From Saprospiraceae bacterium (lineage in GTDB: Bacteria; Bacteroidota; Bacteroidia; Chitinophagales; Saprospiraceae), in NCBI GenBank assembly GCA_029262995.1, contig JAJCYH010000023.1:124001-188000 (forward strand): DNA of 64,000 nucleotides. Reading direction: 5' to 3'. Under the pieces are notes generated by a model that did no database searches, was not told the origin of the DNA, and was given only the letters and a program-made list of their open reading frames with translations. The stretch's first letter is position 1. Each line of letters opens with the position of its first letter. Position numbers and translations under genes: made by a program. This document shows, in pieces, positions 26,337 to 36,600 of the stretch.

Positions 26337-27677
26337 ATGTTTGATACACTAAGTGATAAATTAGAGTCCGCGTTTAAGAATCTATCTGGTGAGGGCAAAT
26401 TGACAGAAATTAATATTGCCCAATCAATTAAAGAAATTCGAAGAGCACTTGTTGCTGCAGACGTTAACTATAAAATTGCAAAAGAATTTACCGATAAGGT
26501 AAAAGATCAGGCTTTAGGAATTCGGAATGTCTTAAATGCAGTAAGGCCTGGAGAGTTGATGGTCAAAATCGTGATGGATGAAATGATCCAGTTGATGGGT
26601 GGACAATCTGTCGGTATTAATACAACGGGAACTCCTGGTGTTATTCTTATTGCGGGACTCCAAGGGTCAGGTAAAACTACTTTTACCGGCAAGCTAGCAA
26701 AGTACCTCAAGGAAAAAAAGAATCAAAAAGTACTAGTTGCAGCATGTGATGTCTACCGACCTGCGGCTATAGAACAATTGACCGTTCTTTCTGAACAGGT
26801 TGGCGTTGATATTTATAAAGAAATTGATAACAAAAACCCAGTTGAAATTTCAGGAAATGCAGTGGCTTACGCCAAAAAGAATAATTATGGAGTACTAATC
26901 ATTGATACGGCCGGTCGATTGTCTGTAGATCAGGAGATGATGGATGAAATTGCTGCTATTAAAGATACCATAAGCCCTTCAGAAACTTTATTTGTTGTCG
27001 ACGCTATGACCGGTCAAGATGCTGTTAATACAGCAGCTAGCTTTAATGACCGTATTGATTATGATGGGGTAGTACTGACCAAATTAGACGGCGACACAAG
27101 AGGAGGAGCAGCATTATCGGTTAAATATACTGTCGGCAAGCCAATTAAATTCGTTTCTACAGGAGAAAAAATGGATGCCCTAGATGTATTTCATCCAGAT
27201 AGAATGGCACAGCGTATACTGGGAATGGGTGATATTGTTTCCTTTGTTGAAAAGGCACAGGATCAGTTTGATGAAAAAGAAGCCAAACGTCTTGAAAAGA
27301 AAATCAAGAAGAACAAGTTTGACTTTAATGACTTCCTAGGTCAGATGGCTCAAATCAAAAAAATGGGTGACATCAAATCTCTTATGGGAATGATACCGGG
27401 CATGTCAAAACTAAAAGACGTCGATATAGATGACAATTCTTTTGATAAAGTTGAGTCAATAATACTTTCAATGACGCCTAAAGAAAGAACCAATCCCGAG
27501 TTGCTTAATATGAATAGGAAGAAAAGAATCGCAAAGGGTTGTGGTAGAAACATCAATGAAATCAACATGTTCATCAAGCAATTTGATCAAATGCGTAAGA
27601 TGATGCACATGATGTCTAAAGGAAAAGGCATGCAGCAACTAATGGGCAATATGCCAAATATGAAAGGGTTTCATTGA
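26337..27677 (+). CDS. ffh: Signal recognition particle protein Ffh
   Basis: GTPase that binds signal sequences and 4.5S RNA and delivers ribosomes to FtsY at the membrane. N domain at 1-90, P-loop GLQGSGKTT at 107-115, further G motifs IIDTAGRL and TKLDGDTRGGAAL, and the methionine-rich M domain from about 330 (FLGQMAQIKKMGDIKSLMGM, KGCGRNINEIN) to the end. Length 446 is normal. It is apparently monocistronic; the 4.5S RNA gene is not in this window as far as I can see. Confidence 0.97.
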   Translation: MFDTLSDKLESAFKNLSGEGKLTEINIAQSIKEIRRALVAADVNYKIAKEFTDKVKDQALGIRNVLNAVRPGELMVKIVMDEMIQLMGGQSVGINTTGTPGVILIAGLQGSGKTTFTGKLAKYLKEKKNQKVLVAACDVYRPAAIEQLTVLSEQVGVDIYKEIDNKNPVEISGNAVAYAKKNNYGVLIIDTAGRLSVDQEMMDEIAAIKDTISPSETLFVVDAMTGQDAVNTAASFNDRIDYDGVVLTKLDGDTRGGAALSVKYTVGKPIKFVSTGEKMDALDVFHPDRMAQRILGMGDIVSFVEKAQDQFDEKEAKRLEKKIKKNKFDFNDFLGQMAQIKKMGDIKSLMGMIPGMSKLKDVDIDDNSFDKVESIILSMTPKERTNPELLNMNRKKRIAKGCGRNINEINMFIKQFDQMRKMMHMMSKGKGMQQLMGNMPNMKGFH

Positions 27678-27782
27678 GTTTACTAAGTATTGAGTTATTA
27701 TCCGATTATAACTTTTCTAACGGTTGAGAAGATTCAAGATAACTATTATAAGCTATAGTAATTGTATACCAATAAAGCCATA

Positions 27783-30419
27783 TCATATCTGAAACCTCTC
27801 TTTGATCTCCTTTAGCTTAAGCATACACTCTATTGGAGTCATTGATGGTAAATCAAGATGCTCAAGTTCTTCTTTTAGTTTAATCCATTGTGGATCTTTT
27901 GCTTCAAAAAGATTCATTTGGAATTGGGATTGACTTTGAATTGTATTAAAGCTTTCTTCGATGTGCTGTTTTTGCTCCAAGGTCTTTGATTCGAGTTGCT
28001 TGAGTAATGTCTTGGCTTTTAGGACCACTTCTCTTGGCATTCCAGCAAGTTGAGCAACATGAATACCGAAACTTGCCCCGCATGCACCTTTAACCAGCTT
28101 TCTTAAAAATATGACCTTCTCTTTATATTCTTTAGTAGCAACATTGTAATTCTTTACCCTCTCAAAACATTTTTCTAAATCACTAAGCTCATGATAATGA
28201 GTAGCGAATAACGTCTTAGGATGGAAAGAAGGACCGTCATGCAAGTACTCTGCAATTGCCCAAGCGATAGATATACCATCGTAAGTACTTGTACCTCTTC
28301 CTATCTCATCGAGGATAATTAAGCTTCTCTTGGAGAGATTATTAAGAATACTAGATGTTTCATTCATCTCAACCATAAAAGTGGATTCACCACTAGAAAT
28401 ATTATCAGAAGCTCCAACACGAGTAAAAATCTTGTCGATAATTCCTATTCTAGCTTCCTTTGCGGGAACATAGGACCCAATATGTGCCATCAAACTAATT
28501 AAGGCGGTTTGCCTTAATACTGCAGACTTACCTGACATATTTGGACCAGTGATCATTATTATTTGTTGACTATCCAAATCTAGATACACATCATTGGGAA
28601 CATAAGGGTCTTCAACTGACAATTGTGTCTCTATTACAGGATGTCTTCCTTGTTTAATATCTAAAACATATGAATCATCTATATCCGGAGCGTTATAATC
28701 GTTTTCCAATGCAGATTCTGCAAAAGAGATATAACAATCTATTTCCGCAAGGCATTGTGAGTTTTGCAAAAGGGTAGGCACGTAATTATCTGTGACTTCC
28801 ACTAGCTCATTAAACAATTCTTCTTCGAGTTCTGTAATCTTATCTTCAGCCTGTAAAATTTTGGTTTCAATAAGTTTAAGCTCATCATTGATATAACGCT
28901 CTGCGCCTTTCAAGGTCTGCTTTCGAACCCAATCCGCTGGAATCAAGTCTTGATCTTTGTATTTATTGGTAACCTCAAAGTAATAGCCAAACACATTATT
29001 AAACCCAACCTTTAATCCAGTAATACCGGTTCTTTCAACTTCTCTTACCTGAAGGTCCAGAAGTATTTCTTTGGAATTACGTGAAATGGAACGCCATTCA
29101 TCAAGTGATTCATTCCATCCATCTTTTATTACATTTCCCTGAGACAATTTAAAGCCAGCATCGGAATGAAGTGTATTGTTGATACGGTTCGATAATGGCT
29201 CACATGCATTTAATCGGTTTGCAAGATCTGAAAATGATCCAGTTGATTGCTTTTCCAACTCAGTCTTTACAATATAGATTTTGTCCAAGGCAGACTTAAT
29301 AACAAGCAGTTCCTTTGGGTTAACCTTTCTTAATGGCACTTTTGAACTTAATCGCTCCAAATCTCCGATGGATTTCATTTTCTCAATAAGAATTTCTTTC
29401 AAAGCAGGATTCTTCAACAAAACACCTACACAGCTTTGCCTTGATTTTATCATTTCAATGCCTTTTAAAGGCAAAACAATCCATCTGCTAAGAAGTCTTG
29501 CTCCCATAGGAGTTAAAGTCTTATCTAAAACCTGAAGTAATGATCGTCCAGACTCATGATTACTTCTTACCAATTCTAGGTTTCGTATTGTAAATTTGTC
29601 AAGCCACATATATTTGTCAGATTCTATTCTGACAATTTTATTGATATGCGAAATCTTTTTTTGTTGGATAGTAGAAAGGTAATGGATGATACTTCCAGCT
29701 GCGATTTGACCTAGTTCATTAGAATCGATGCCAAACCCTTTTAATGAGTTGACCTCAAAATGCTTTAGCAATAAATCATGATTATAATCATATTCATAGA
29801 ACCAATCATCCAGTCCATGAGAGAATAATTCATCTGGAAAAATCTCTTGAATTTTAGCTTTCTGACCCTTTGTGTATATCAATTCATTTACAGGAAAACT
29901 TTGCAGGAGCTTTTCTGAAGAATTAGCGTCACCTTCGTGTACAAGAAATTCACCGGTAGAGATATCCAAAAAAGCCATCCCAATTTTGTCATTCCTTATG
30001 ATCACTGAACATAAAAAGTTGTTCTTATTTGAATCGAGCAAGTTGGAATGCGTAGTAACTCCAGGTGTTACTACCTCTGTTACATCTCTCCTGACAATTT
30101 TTTTCTCCTTTGAAGGTTTTTCCATTTGCTCACAAATGGCTACCCTATATCCCGCTTTGACCAATTTAGGTAAATAAACTTCAACAGAATGATAAGGAAA
30201 GCCGGCCAGTTCTACATCAGAACCGCCATTATTCCTACTGGTCAAGACTATTCCAAGGATTTGTGAAGCTTTTACCGCATCCTCTCCAAATGTTTCATAA
30301 AAATCACCTACCCTAAAAAGCAATATTGCATCTGGATGCTTTTGCTTTACCTCGAAGTACTGCTTCATTAAAGGCGTTACCTTGGTATTTGACTTGGATT
30401 TCTTTTTTGTTGAAGACAA
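27783..30419 (-). CDS. mutS: DNA mismatch repair protein MutS
   Basis: Recognises mismatches and recruits MutL. The mismatch-binding Phe-x-Glu is in FYETF (F40, E42), the lever/clamp domains follow, and the ATPase has GPNMSGKSAVLRQ near residue 625, IILDEIGRGTSTYDG and LFATHYHEL. Length 878 is normal for MutS1. The start is TTG at 30419; it provides the short lysine-rich leader seen in related proteins, whereas the first internal ATG (residue 18) would remove part of the N-terminus. A minus-strand TACATTTG at 30445-30438 fits a -7 promoter box. Confidence 0.97.
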   Translation of the reverse strand: MSSTKKKSKSNTKVTPLMKQYFEVKQKHPDAILLFRVGDFYETFGEDAVKASQILGIVLTSRNNGGSDVELAGFPYHSVEVYLPKLVKAGYRVAICEQMEKPSKEKKIVRRDVTEVVTPGVTTHSNLLDSNKNNFLCSVIIRNDKIGMAFLDISTGEFLVHEGDANSSEKLLQSFPVNELIYTKGQKAKIQEIFPDELFSHGLDDWFYEYDYNHDLLLKHFEVNSLKGFGIDSNELGQIAAGSIIHYLSTIQQKKISHINKIVRIESDKYMWLDKFTIRNLELVRSNHESGRSLLQVLDKTLTPMGARLLSRWIVLPLKGIEMIKSRQSCVGVLLKNPALKEILIEKMKSIGDLERLSSKVPLRKVNPKELLVIKSALDKIYIVKTELEKQSTGSFSDLANRLNACEPLSNRINNTLHSDAGFKLSQGNVIKDGWNESLDEWRSISRNSKEILLDLQVREVERTGITGLKVGFNNVFGYYFEVTNKYKDQDLIPADWVRKQTLKGAERYINDELKLIETKILQAEDKITELEEELFNELVEVTDNYVPTLLQNSQCLAEIDCYISFAESALENDYNAPDIDDSYVLDIKQGRHPVIETQLSVEDPYVPNDVYLDLDSQQIIMITGPNMSGKSAVLRQTALISLMAHIGSYVPAKEARIGIIDKIFTRVGASDNISSGESTFMVEMNETSSILNNLSKRSLIILDEIGRGTSTYDGISIAWAIAEYLHDGPSFHPKTLFATHYHELSDLEKCFERVKNYNVATKEYKEKVIFLRKLVKGACGASFGIHVAQLAGMPREVVLKAKTLLKQLESKTLEQKQHIEESFNTIQSQSQFQMNLFEAKDPQWIKLKEELEHLDLPSMTPIECMLKLKEIKERFQI

Positions 30420-30437
30420 TTTCGAATTTTATAAATA

Positions 30438-30445
30438 CAAATGTA
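30438..30445 (-). promoter_or_regulatory. Candidate -7 box of mutS
   Basis: On the minus strand TACATTTG fits TAnnTTTG and lies 18 bases before the TTG start of mutS. The -33 position at 19 bases reads TTTT instead of TTTG. Confidence 0.4.
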
Positions 30446-30513
30446 GGTCTAAGTTATTGATATTAAAATTTAGGAAATGTATAAAAATGCTTATTCATCT
30501 TAAAATTTACCTC

Positions 30514-30545
30514 TTGAATTTTATAAAATAAAAAACATATATTTG
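30514..30545 (+). promoter_or_regulatory. Promoter of rpsP
   Basis: TTG at 30514-30516 and TATATTTG at 30538-30545 are separated by 21 bases, close to the Bacteroidota consensus TTTG-N19-TAnnTTTG. Transcription would begin near 30550-30552, just before the hairpin in the rpsP leader. Confidence 0.6.
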
Positions 30546-30556
30546 CGGCGTTAAAT

Positions 30557-30585
30557 CCTGACGCTCGATAGGCGAGGGAATCAGG
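30557..30585 (+). promoter_or_regulatory. Structured 5' leader of rpsP, possible S16 autoregulatory element
   Basis: The GC-richer leader folds as an outer stem CCTGA (30557-30561) with TCAGG (30581-30585) and an inner stem CTCG (30564-30567) with CGAG (30573-30576), loop ATAGG, and an asymmetric internal loop (CG versus GGAA). It sits between the predicted transcription start and the rpsP ATG at 30621. Ribosomal-protein leaders upstream of S16 genes have been described in Flavobacteriia; whether this belongs to that class is inference. Confidence 0.45.
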
Positions 30586-30620
30586 GATGGACTTATTAAT
30601 TACCATAGAAATTTTAACTT

Positions 30621-31331
30621 ATGCCTGTAAAAATCAGATTGGCCCGTAGAGGTCGAAAAAAAAACCCTTATTACCACGTGGTTGTAGCCGATGCAAGAGC
30701 TCCCAGAGATGGTAAATACATTGAAAACTTGGGGTCATACAATCCCATGACTGTTCCAGCAACTATAGAATTGGATAGAGACAAAGCTCTCGAATGGCTG
30801 CAAAAAGGTGCTCAACCTACTGAAACTGCTAGAGCAATTCTAAAATTAAAAGGAGTATACTACAAAAAACACCTATTAAGAGGTGTTGCTAAAGGAGCTT
30901 TGACAGAAGAAAAAGCTGCAGAAATGTATCAAGCTTGGATAGATGAAAAAGATTCAAAAATCGAATCTAAAGTGGCAGAAGTACAAAAGAAGAAAGAAGA
31001 TTTCTGGAAAATGGTTTCAGGAGAGATTAAACCTGTAGTAAAAGCTGCTGACAAAAGTGCAGGTGAAGCTTTTCGAAAAACTGCTGAAAAGACTAGCGAA
31101 GAGGCTCCAGCGGCAGAAGTTGAAGTAGATAAAGCTTCTAAAACAGAAGCTCCAGTAGAAGAGGTTTCTAAAGAAGAGGAGGCTGTGGTAGAGGAAGCTC
31201 CTAAAGTAGAAGCTCCAGTAGAAGCAACTCCTAAAGCAGCGGCTGAGGAGACCCCGGCTGCAGTAGAAAAAACTCCAGAAGTAGAAGAAGAAAATAAAGA
31301 TAAAGCTGAGGATGATTCTTCTAAAGAATAA
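30621..31331 (+). CDS. rpsP: 30S ribosomal protein S16 with long acidic Ala/Pro/Glu/Lys tail
   Basis: S16 of the small ribosomal subunit. The normal domain is residues 1-85 (MPVKIRLARRGRKKNPYYHV, DGKYIENLGSYNP, LDRDKALEWLQKGAQPTETA). Residues about 86-135 add a helical region ending in VQKKKEDFWK, and about 150-236 is a low-complexity tail with repeated EAPVE, VEEAPK and EATPKA units, very acidic. Most S16 are 80-100 residues; Bacteroidota versions are often extended, but 236 is long. The tail is in frame and uses ordinary codons. A terminator follows. Confidence 0.95.
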   Translation: MPVKIRLARRGRKKNPYYHVVVADARAPRDGKYIENLGSYNPMTVPATIELDRDKALEWLQKGAQPTETARAILKLKGVYYKKHLLRGVAKGALTEEKAAEMYQAWIDEKDSKIESKVAEVQKKKEDFWKMVSGEIKPVVKAADKSAGEAFRKTAEKTSEEAPAAEVEVDKASKTEAPVEEVSKEEEAVVEEAPKVEAPVEATPKAAAEETPAAVEKTPEVEEENKDKAEDDSSKE

Positions 31332-31374
31332 TCATTATATTTATAGCAGAATCTAATCAAAAATCTAAAATATT

Positions 31375-31406
31375 AAACCTAGTAAAGCTGTTGTTTTACT
31401 AGGTTT
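31375..31406 (+). terminator. Terminator after rpsP
   Basis: A perfect 12-bp stem AAACCTAGTAAA (31375-31386) and TTTACTAGGTTT (31395-31406) with an 8-base loop, ending in T then AATTT. It lies 44 bases after the rpsP stop and only 24 bases before the next start codon. Confidence 0.8.
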
Positions 31407-31429
31407 TAATTTATAAAAATATCTCTATT

Positions 31430-32812
31430 ATGATTGAGCTAGACAAAAAATACATGACAGTGCTTGATAATATTAAATCAAACATTCAACTTTCAGAGGA
31501 ATTAAAATCATACCTGGAAGAAGAAGAAACCGAAGAATACAAGGCTTTGGTTTCAACCTTTGAAAATTCCATTCATGAAGTTTATGATCAAGTAGCTGCC
31601 GTTAATCCCTTGCAACTTATTGCATTGGAGAGATATTTATTAGACGAACAATTTGAGGGTCTTTATTTGCCTAAAATACTTGGATATTCTGTCTTAAGGG
31701 GAAGGGTTAACAACAGCGTCAAATACTATAGACCTCAGGAGCACTTTGCTGAAGTACTAGAATTTATTATCAATTCTTCAAACTTTGAACAAATCAAACA
31801 AAGAGTTGGTCAATCTATTCAAATTGGATTTGCACTATCAAGTGACATTTGGATTACAAATACGATCGACAGAGTCGTTAACAAGCGAGTAAAAGCTTTT
31901 CTTGCAAGTCAGAAAATGCATAAATACCTTGATGAAAAAATTAGGAATTCAGCATTGGTTAAATATAGAAAGCAATTTCAAAGTCTAAATTTTGAAACAG
32001 CAGTATTTCCTGACACACTTTCAGAATTTACGCTTGAGGCTGAATCAATTAAGGATTTTCTGATTTATAGAGCCAAAGGAAACTACGATAACAAAAACGT
32101 ACTGCCAGCTATCAATCAATTGCTTGGAAATAAATCTTTGAGATCCAGCATCGATTTATATGAAATTTGTATCATTTTGGCTCTCTATTATAATTTAGAT
32201 GATGAAGGTACTAAGTTGTTAAAGGAGGATAGCACAATAATCAGACAAAATCTTGATCAATCTGGAAATCACTTCATGAGCTTTTTAAACCATCATAGTG
32301 ATTCAGTTAATGGTATCTCGCAGGAAGCTGAAAGGAATATGGCTCACTATATTGATCGATCTGTAAGTGATATTGTAACCAACTACTTCAGTGTTTTGGA
32401 CAAAATTAACACTGTCGGTTATATTCATGAGGATGCAATAGCTGCAGTTAGGGAATATTATTACAAAAATGAAGGCCTCTCGGTTGAAAATGAAGCCATC
32501 AGAAGATCCATTTTTGCAAAGCTTAGAAGCTTTATGAGTAATATCAGCCCTGAAGAATACAATGAATACTTTGAGATAAACAAAACATTCGTTGTTTATA
32601 TGGACATATTCAGCAACCAAAAATTCAATCAGGAATTAAAGGGTCTTAGCCTTAAGTTTATTAGAAAATGTCTTAAGCATTTCATCGACAAAAGAAGTAA
32701 AGAATATCAAGAAATAAAGAAATTTGTAAGAAGCAGTTTTGTAGAATATGGCTTTATGACTGAAAAAGAGATCGTAGAACTCTTCAAAACGAAGAGAAAG
32801 CCTAAGAGCTAG
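31430..32812 (+). CDS. Uncharacterised conserved helical protein
   Basis: I do not recognise the family. The protein (460 residues) has no signal peptide, membrane span or nucleotide-binding motif and is predicted mostly alpha-helical. Recognisable stretches are VNPLQLIALERYLLDEQFEG, LPKILGYSVLRGRVN and PEEYNEYFEINKTFVVYMDIF; the C-terminus is basic (FKTKRKPKS). It follows rpsP on the same strand beyond a terminator and precedes the EI24 gene by 55 bases, so it may have its own promoter or depend on readthrough from rpsP. It starts at ATG 31430. Confidence 0.75.
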   Translation: MIELDKKYMTVLDNIKSNIQLSEELKSYLEEEETEEYKALVSTFENSIHEVYDQVAAVNPLQLIALERYLLDEQFEGLYLPKILGYSVLRGRVNNSVKYYRPQEHFAEVLEFIINSSNFEQIKQRVGQSIQIGFALSSDIWITNTIDRVVNKRVKAFLASQKMHKYLDEKIRNSALVKYRKQFQSLNFETAVFPDTLSEFTLEAESIKDFLIYRAKGNYDNKNVLPAINQLLGNKSLRSSIDLYEICIILALYYNLDDEGTKLLKEDSTIIRQNLDQSGNHFMSFLNHHSDSVNGISQEAERNMAHYIDRSVSDIVTNYFSVLDKINTVGYIHEDAIAAVREYYYKNEGLSVENEAIRRSIFAKLRSFMSNISPEEYNEYFEINKTFVVYMDIFSNQKFNQELKGLSLKFIRKCLKHFIDKRSKEYQEIKKFVRSSFVEYGFMTEKEIVELFKTKRKPKS

Positions 32813-32867
32813 TCTAAAAAATAGACTTTTCAATAGATTTGTTCTGATATTCTCGTAAAATACAATT

Positions 32868-33608
32868 GTGATCACAGGCTTAATCAGAGGATTCAATGCA
32901 TACTTTAAGGCTTTAAAGTATTTGTTACAACCATTTGCTCTTAAATATCTATTACTATCGGGGGTAATTAGTCTTTCTATCTTTGCAATAGTAATGACCG
33001 CCATTTATAAATGGGGTGATGATCTTGGGGTTTCTATGGTCGAAAGGATCTTTGGTTCAAGTTTTACTTCTGATATAATTACGAAAATGATAAGTATCCT
33101 GTCTGTTCTTGTCCTTTGGATATTAGTCCTCTTCATCTTTAAATACATCGTACTTATCATTGTTGCACCAATCATGAGTGTATTGTCTGAAAAGATAGAA
33201 TATTACGAAACAGGAAAAGCTGTTGCCCAAAATCTCAATATTCTAAATCAACTCTATCTTATGGCTCGAGGCATTAGACTAGCGATATCGAATTTAGGAA
33301 GAGAATTGAGTATTACCATTGTACTAATTACTCTAAGTTTCATACCTGGATTTGCCATTTTTACTACACCTTTGATTTTTATTATACAAGCCTATTATGC
33401 AGGTTTTGGAAACTTGGACTTTTTTATGGAACGATACTTCACGACAAAAGAATCCAGAAATTTCATATCTCTTCACAAGGGCTTAGCTGTTGCCAATGGC
33501 TCAATCTTTTTATTCCTTTTGTTTATTCCTATAGTCGGTGCCTTCATTGCTCCAAGTTTAGCAACTATAGCTGGCACAATTTCAGGATTAGAAGCTCTCG
33601 AGGAATAG
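32868..33608 (+). CDS. EI24/CysZ-like multi-span membrane protein
   Basis: Inner-membrane protein of 246 residues with about four to six hydrophobic helices (LLLSGVISLSIFAIVMTAIY, ILSVLVLWILVLFIFKYIVL, LVITLSFIPGFAIF, GSIFLFLLFIPIVGAFIAPS). The N-terminal GFNAYFKALKYLLQP and central RGIRLAISNLGRELS resemble the EI24 domain, which includes the bacterial sulfate transporter CysZ. A sulfate role is not supported by neighbours. The start is GTG at 32868. Its last 21 bases overlap the end of the convergent surface-protein gene. Confidence 0.8.
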   Translation: MITGLIRGFNAYFKALKYLLQPFALKYLLLSGVISLSIFAIVMTAIYKWGDDLGVSMVERIFGSSFTSDIITKMISILSVLVLWILVLFIFKYIVLIIVAPIMSVLSEKIEYYETGKAVAQNLNILNQLYLMARGIRLAISNLGRELSITIVLITLSFIPGFAIFTTPLIFIIQAYYAGFGNLDFFMERYFTTKESRNFISLHKGLAVANGSIFLFLLFIPIVGAFIAPSLATIAGTISGLEALEE

Positions 33609-36600
33609 AACTTTACGAGTAACTGTAAAACGACCAAAATTGAATTGAAAAATATATAAGCCTTCTCTTATATTATTATCCTGTGTTAAGTCCAGATGTT
33701 TGGATAAACTATCTTCAGTGTTATCCATTAACAATTGACCATCTATATCAAATAATTTCAAATTTCTTAAATGCCAACTTTCAGGAAAATTAAAATTGAC
33801 TATACCTATTGTTGGGTTTGGATAAATATTGAGTTGATGCAGTTGTAAATTATAATTGACAGAATTCATTATATCCACTGTAATCTCCAACTGCTTTTCG
33901 CAAAGATTACGATCAAGTATTGTAACCATATAATCACCTGGTGAAAGATTACTTGCTATAGAATCATTATATATACCTCCGTTGTTTTCATTCCACAAAA
34001 ATGTATAAGGTGAAATTCCTCCTAAAACATCCAAATGTATTTCTCCATTCATCATACCATTATCATTTATCACTACGACAGAAATTGATAATGAATCGGG
34101 TTGTGTAATAAAAAATTCATTGGTGAATATCAAACAGTCATTGTTGTCTATAATAGTTGCGCCATATCGACCAGGTTCTAAATTACTAATTTCGTTTCCA
34201 AACATTCCATTGGACCATAAAATACTATATGGTGTTACGCCTCCAAATATTTCCAACTCTATAAGGCCATCATCTTGATTGAAACATGTAACATCTGTTC
34301 TTTTCTCCAATTCAAACCTCAATTCAGCAGGATTTTCCAATAAAATAGAATCACTAACACCGACACAACCCTCACTGTCAGTGATTGTTAAATTATATTT
34401 CCCAAATACTAAATTGTCAATGGTATCAGAAAACATAGAACGAACAACTTGCCTGCCTGCACTCCAATTATAGTCCAAGGGCAACATGCCATTATTGCTA
34501 ACAGCTATTAAAGTTCCGTTAGCATCATCATAACAGCTTAAAGAATCACCAACAAGTAATGATATATTTATTGCCTGATTATTATTAATGACATCATAGT
34601 TTTTAATTTTTGATTTACATCCATATGAATCCTCAACTGTTAGTGAATATCTACCTGACTTCAACTTCTCAATGAAATTATCATCAGTAGATTCACCATC
34701 GTCTATATTCCAATTATATCTATATGGAGGATTACCATCGCTAACATCAACAGAAATATATCCATTGTCACTTCCTATACAACGAAGGTTATTAATACTG
34801 TCTAATACGATAGATATTGGTTCTGTTTCTCTAACTACAACATTTGCATCAGCAGAGGAACAAGAATTTATATCAGTAACAGTCAAACTGTAAATACCTG
34901 CCTTTTTATTTAACAAATCTTCGTCAGAACTTCCATCGGACCATATAAATGAATAGGGTAGTGTACCTCCTTTTACAGATACATCTATATATGAATCATA
35001 CCCTCCAAAACAAGTGACATGATCTATACTTAAAATTTCAATTGATATGTTTTCGGGCTCTTCAATGACAATGTTTTTTATTATTGCCTTACAATTATTT
35101 GCATCTGTAATAGTCACATTATAAATTCCCGCATCTAGTTGATTCCTGAGAGAACCAGAAACACCGTCTTGCCATAAGAATTGATATGGGGAAGCACCTC
35201 CAAACGCTCCGATTCTTATCAATCCATCTCCAGAATTAAAACAACTCAAGTTTTTTAGAGATATTACACCTACTGTAAGTACTTGTTCGTTAGCAAGAAC
35301 AATCTCATCAGTTATAATAACACAGTTACTATCATCTGTAATAGTCGCAAAATAGCTTCCTGCTTCCAGATTGGTGATAACTTGACCTTGCATTCCATTG
35401 GACCAACTGATTGAATAAGGAGTAACTCCTCCCTCTATGGCTAATGAAATACTTCCATCTGTGGTTTCACTACAATTGGGTTCAAGGATTGATTCGATTC
35501 CATATTCTATACTTTGTGTCGCTTCAACTTGTATTGGATCTGTAATAATTGTGCAACCCACCCCAGTACTAATTGTACAAAAATAAAATCCAGAAGCGAG
35601 TCCCGAAATGTCTTCTGTCATTAATCCGTTTGACCACAAGAAAGTGATATCTAGTAGAGCTGACTCTATTTCTATATCAATATACCCATCCAGCTTTCCT
35701 TCACAACTTGTATTGCCAATTTCGGATACTGAATATCTTAATAGATCAAAACTCACGTCATCTAGGCTACCATTACAATTATCGTCAATCCCGTTACATC
35801 CAATCTCTATGGACATAGGATTTGTTAAATTATTGCTATCGTCACAATCTTGAGAATTGTCACTGTAACCCTGTGGTGGAATATTTGAACAAACGTAAAT
35901 ACTATCTAATACACTTCCATATCCATCTTGATCTTCATCCAAGTAGAACTTGCTGAATGATATAGTATCAATGCCGATTAATTTTATTTGATCAAGAGCA
36001 AAATCAGCCATCCCTTTGGTTCCTATTTCATTCGAAATAAATCTCAATCTAAAATTTGACAGTTGGTCTTCTAATTCAATTTGCTCAAATTGCCATTCTC
36101 CAATATTGCTTCCATTAATTTTCCAAACTTCCTTCCAATTGCTGTTATTATTACTTATTTCAAGTGACAAAAAAGAGTTTTTATCAGCTCTTGCACTGTA
36201 ATGAAAAGATACGTGACATACCGTTTGTTCAATAATTTGTAGGCAATTACTTTCAAGTATCGCTAAGGTTGGAGAATTTGAATTGCATTCAAGGGAGCTT
36301 TCCGCATATAAATAATTACCACAATCTCTTAATGATCTTAAAGGGCCAGTAAATGCACTTTGCGTGGGCCCACTAAAGACCTGCCAATTGTTATCATCTT
36401 CCTCGATCAAATTATGCCAAACAGAATCATTTAGACAAGATTCTTCGCAATGTGGCGAACAGATATTGTTGGACTCAAAATCAGCAGAAAAGCTACTATT
36501 GTTGCATGTAGTTCTAAATGAAATTTCACATATAGGCAATGATTCAAGTTCTTCAGAACATTCACTGAATACATGGAGAATATAATCTGAATTAGATTCT

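Noticed and set aside
29872-30177. Open frame antisense to mutS
   Set aside because: It lies fully inside the conserved N-terminal part of mutS and resembles no protein family.
30929-31360. Minus-strand frame opposite the rpsP tail, Ser/Ala/Thr-rich
   Set aside because: It is a mirror of the low-complexity Glu/Ala/Lys repeats of the S16 tail.
33900-35800. Repeated DNA-like pattern considered as a repeat array or CRISPR
   Set aside because: The periodicity of about 230 bases comes from protein-level SprB repeats in one open frame; the units are too diverged to be a CRISPR array.
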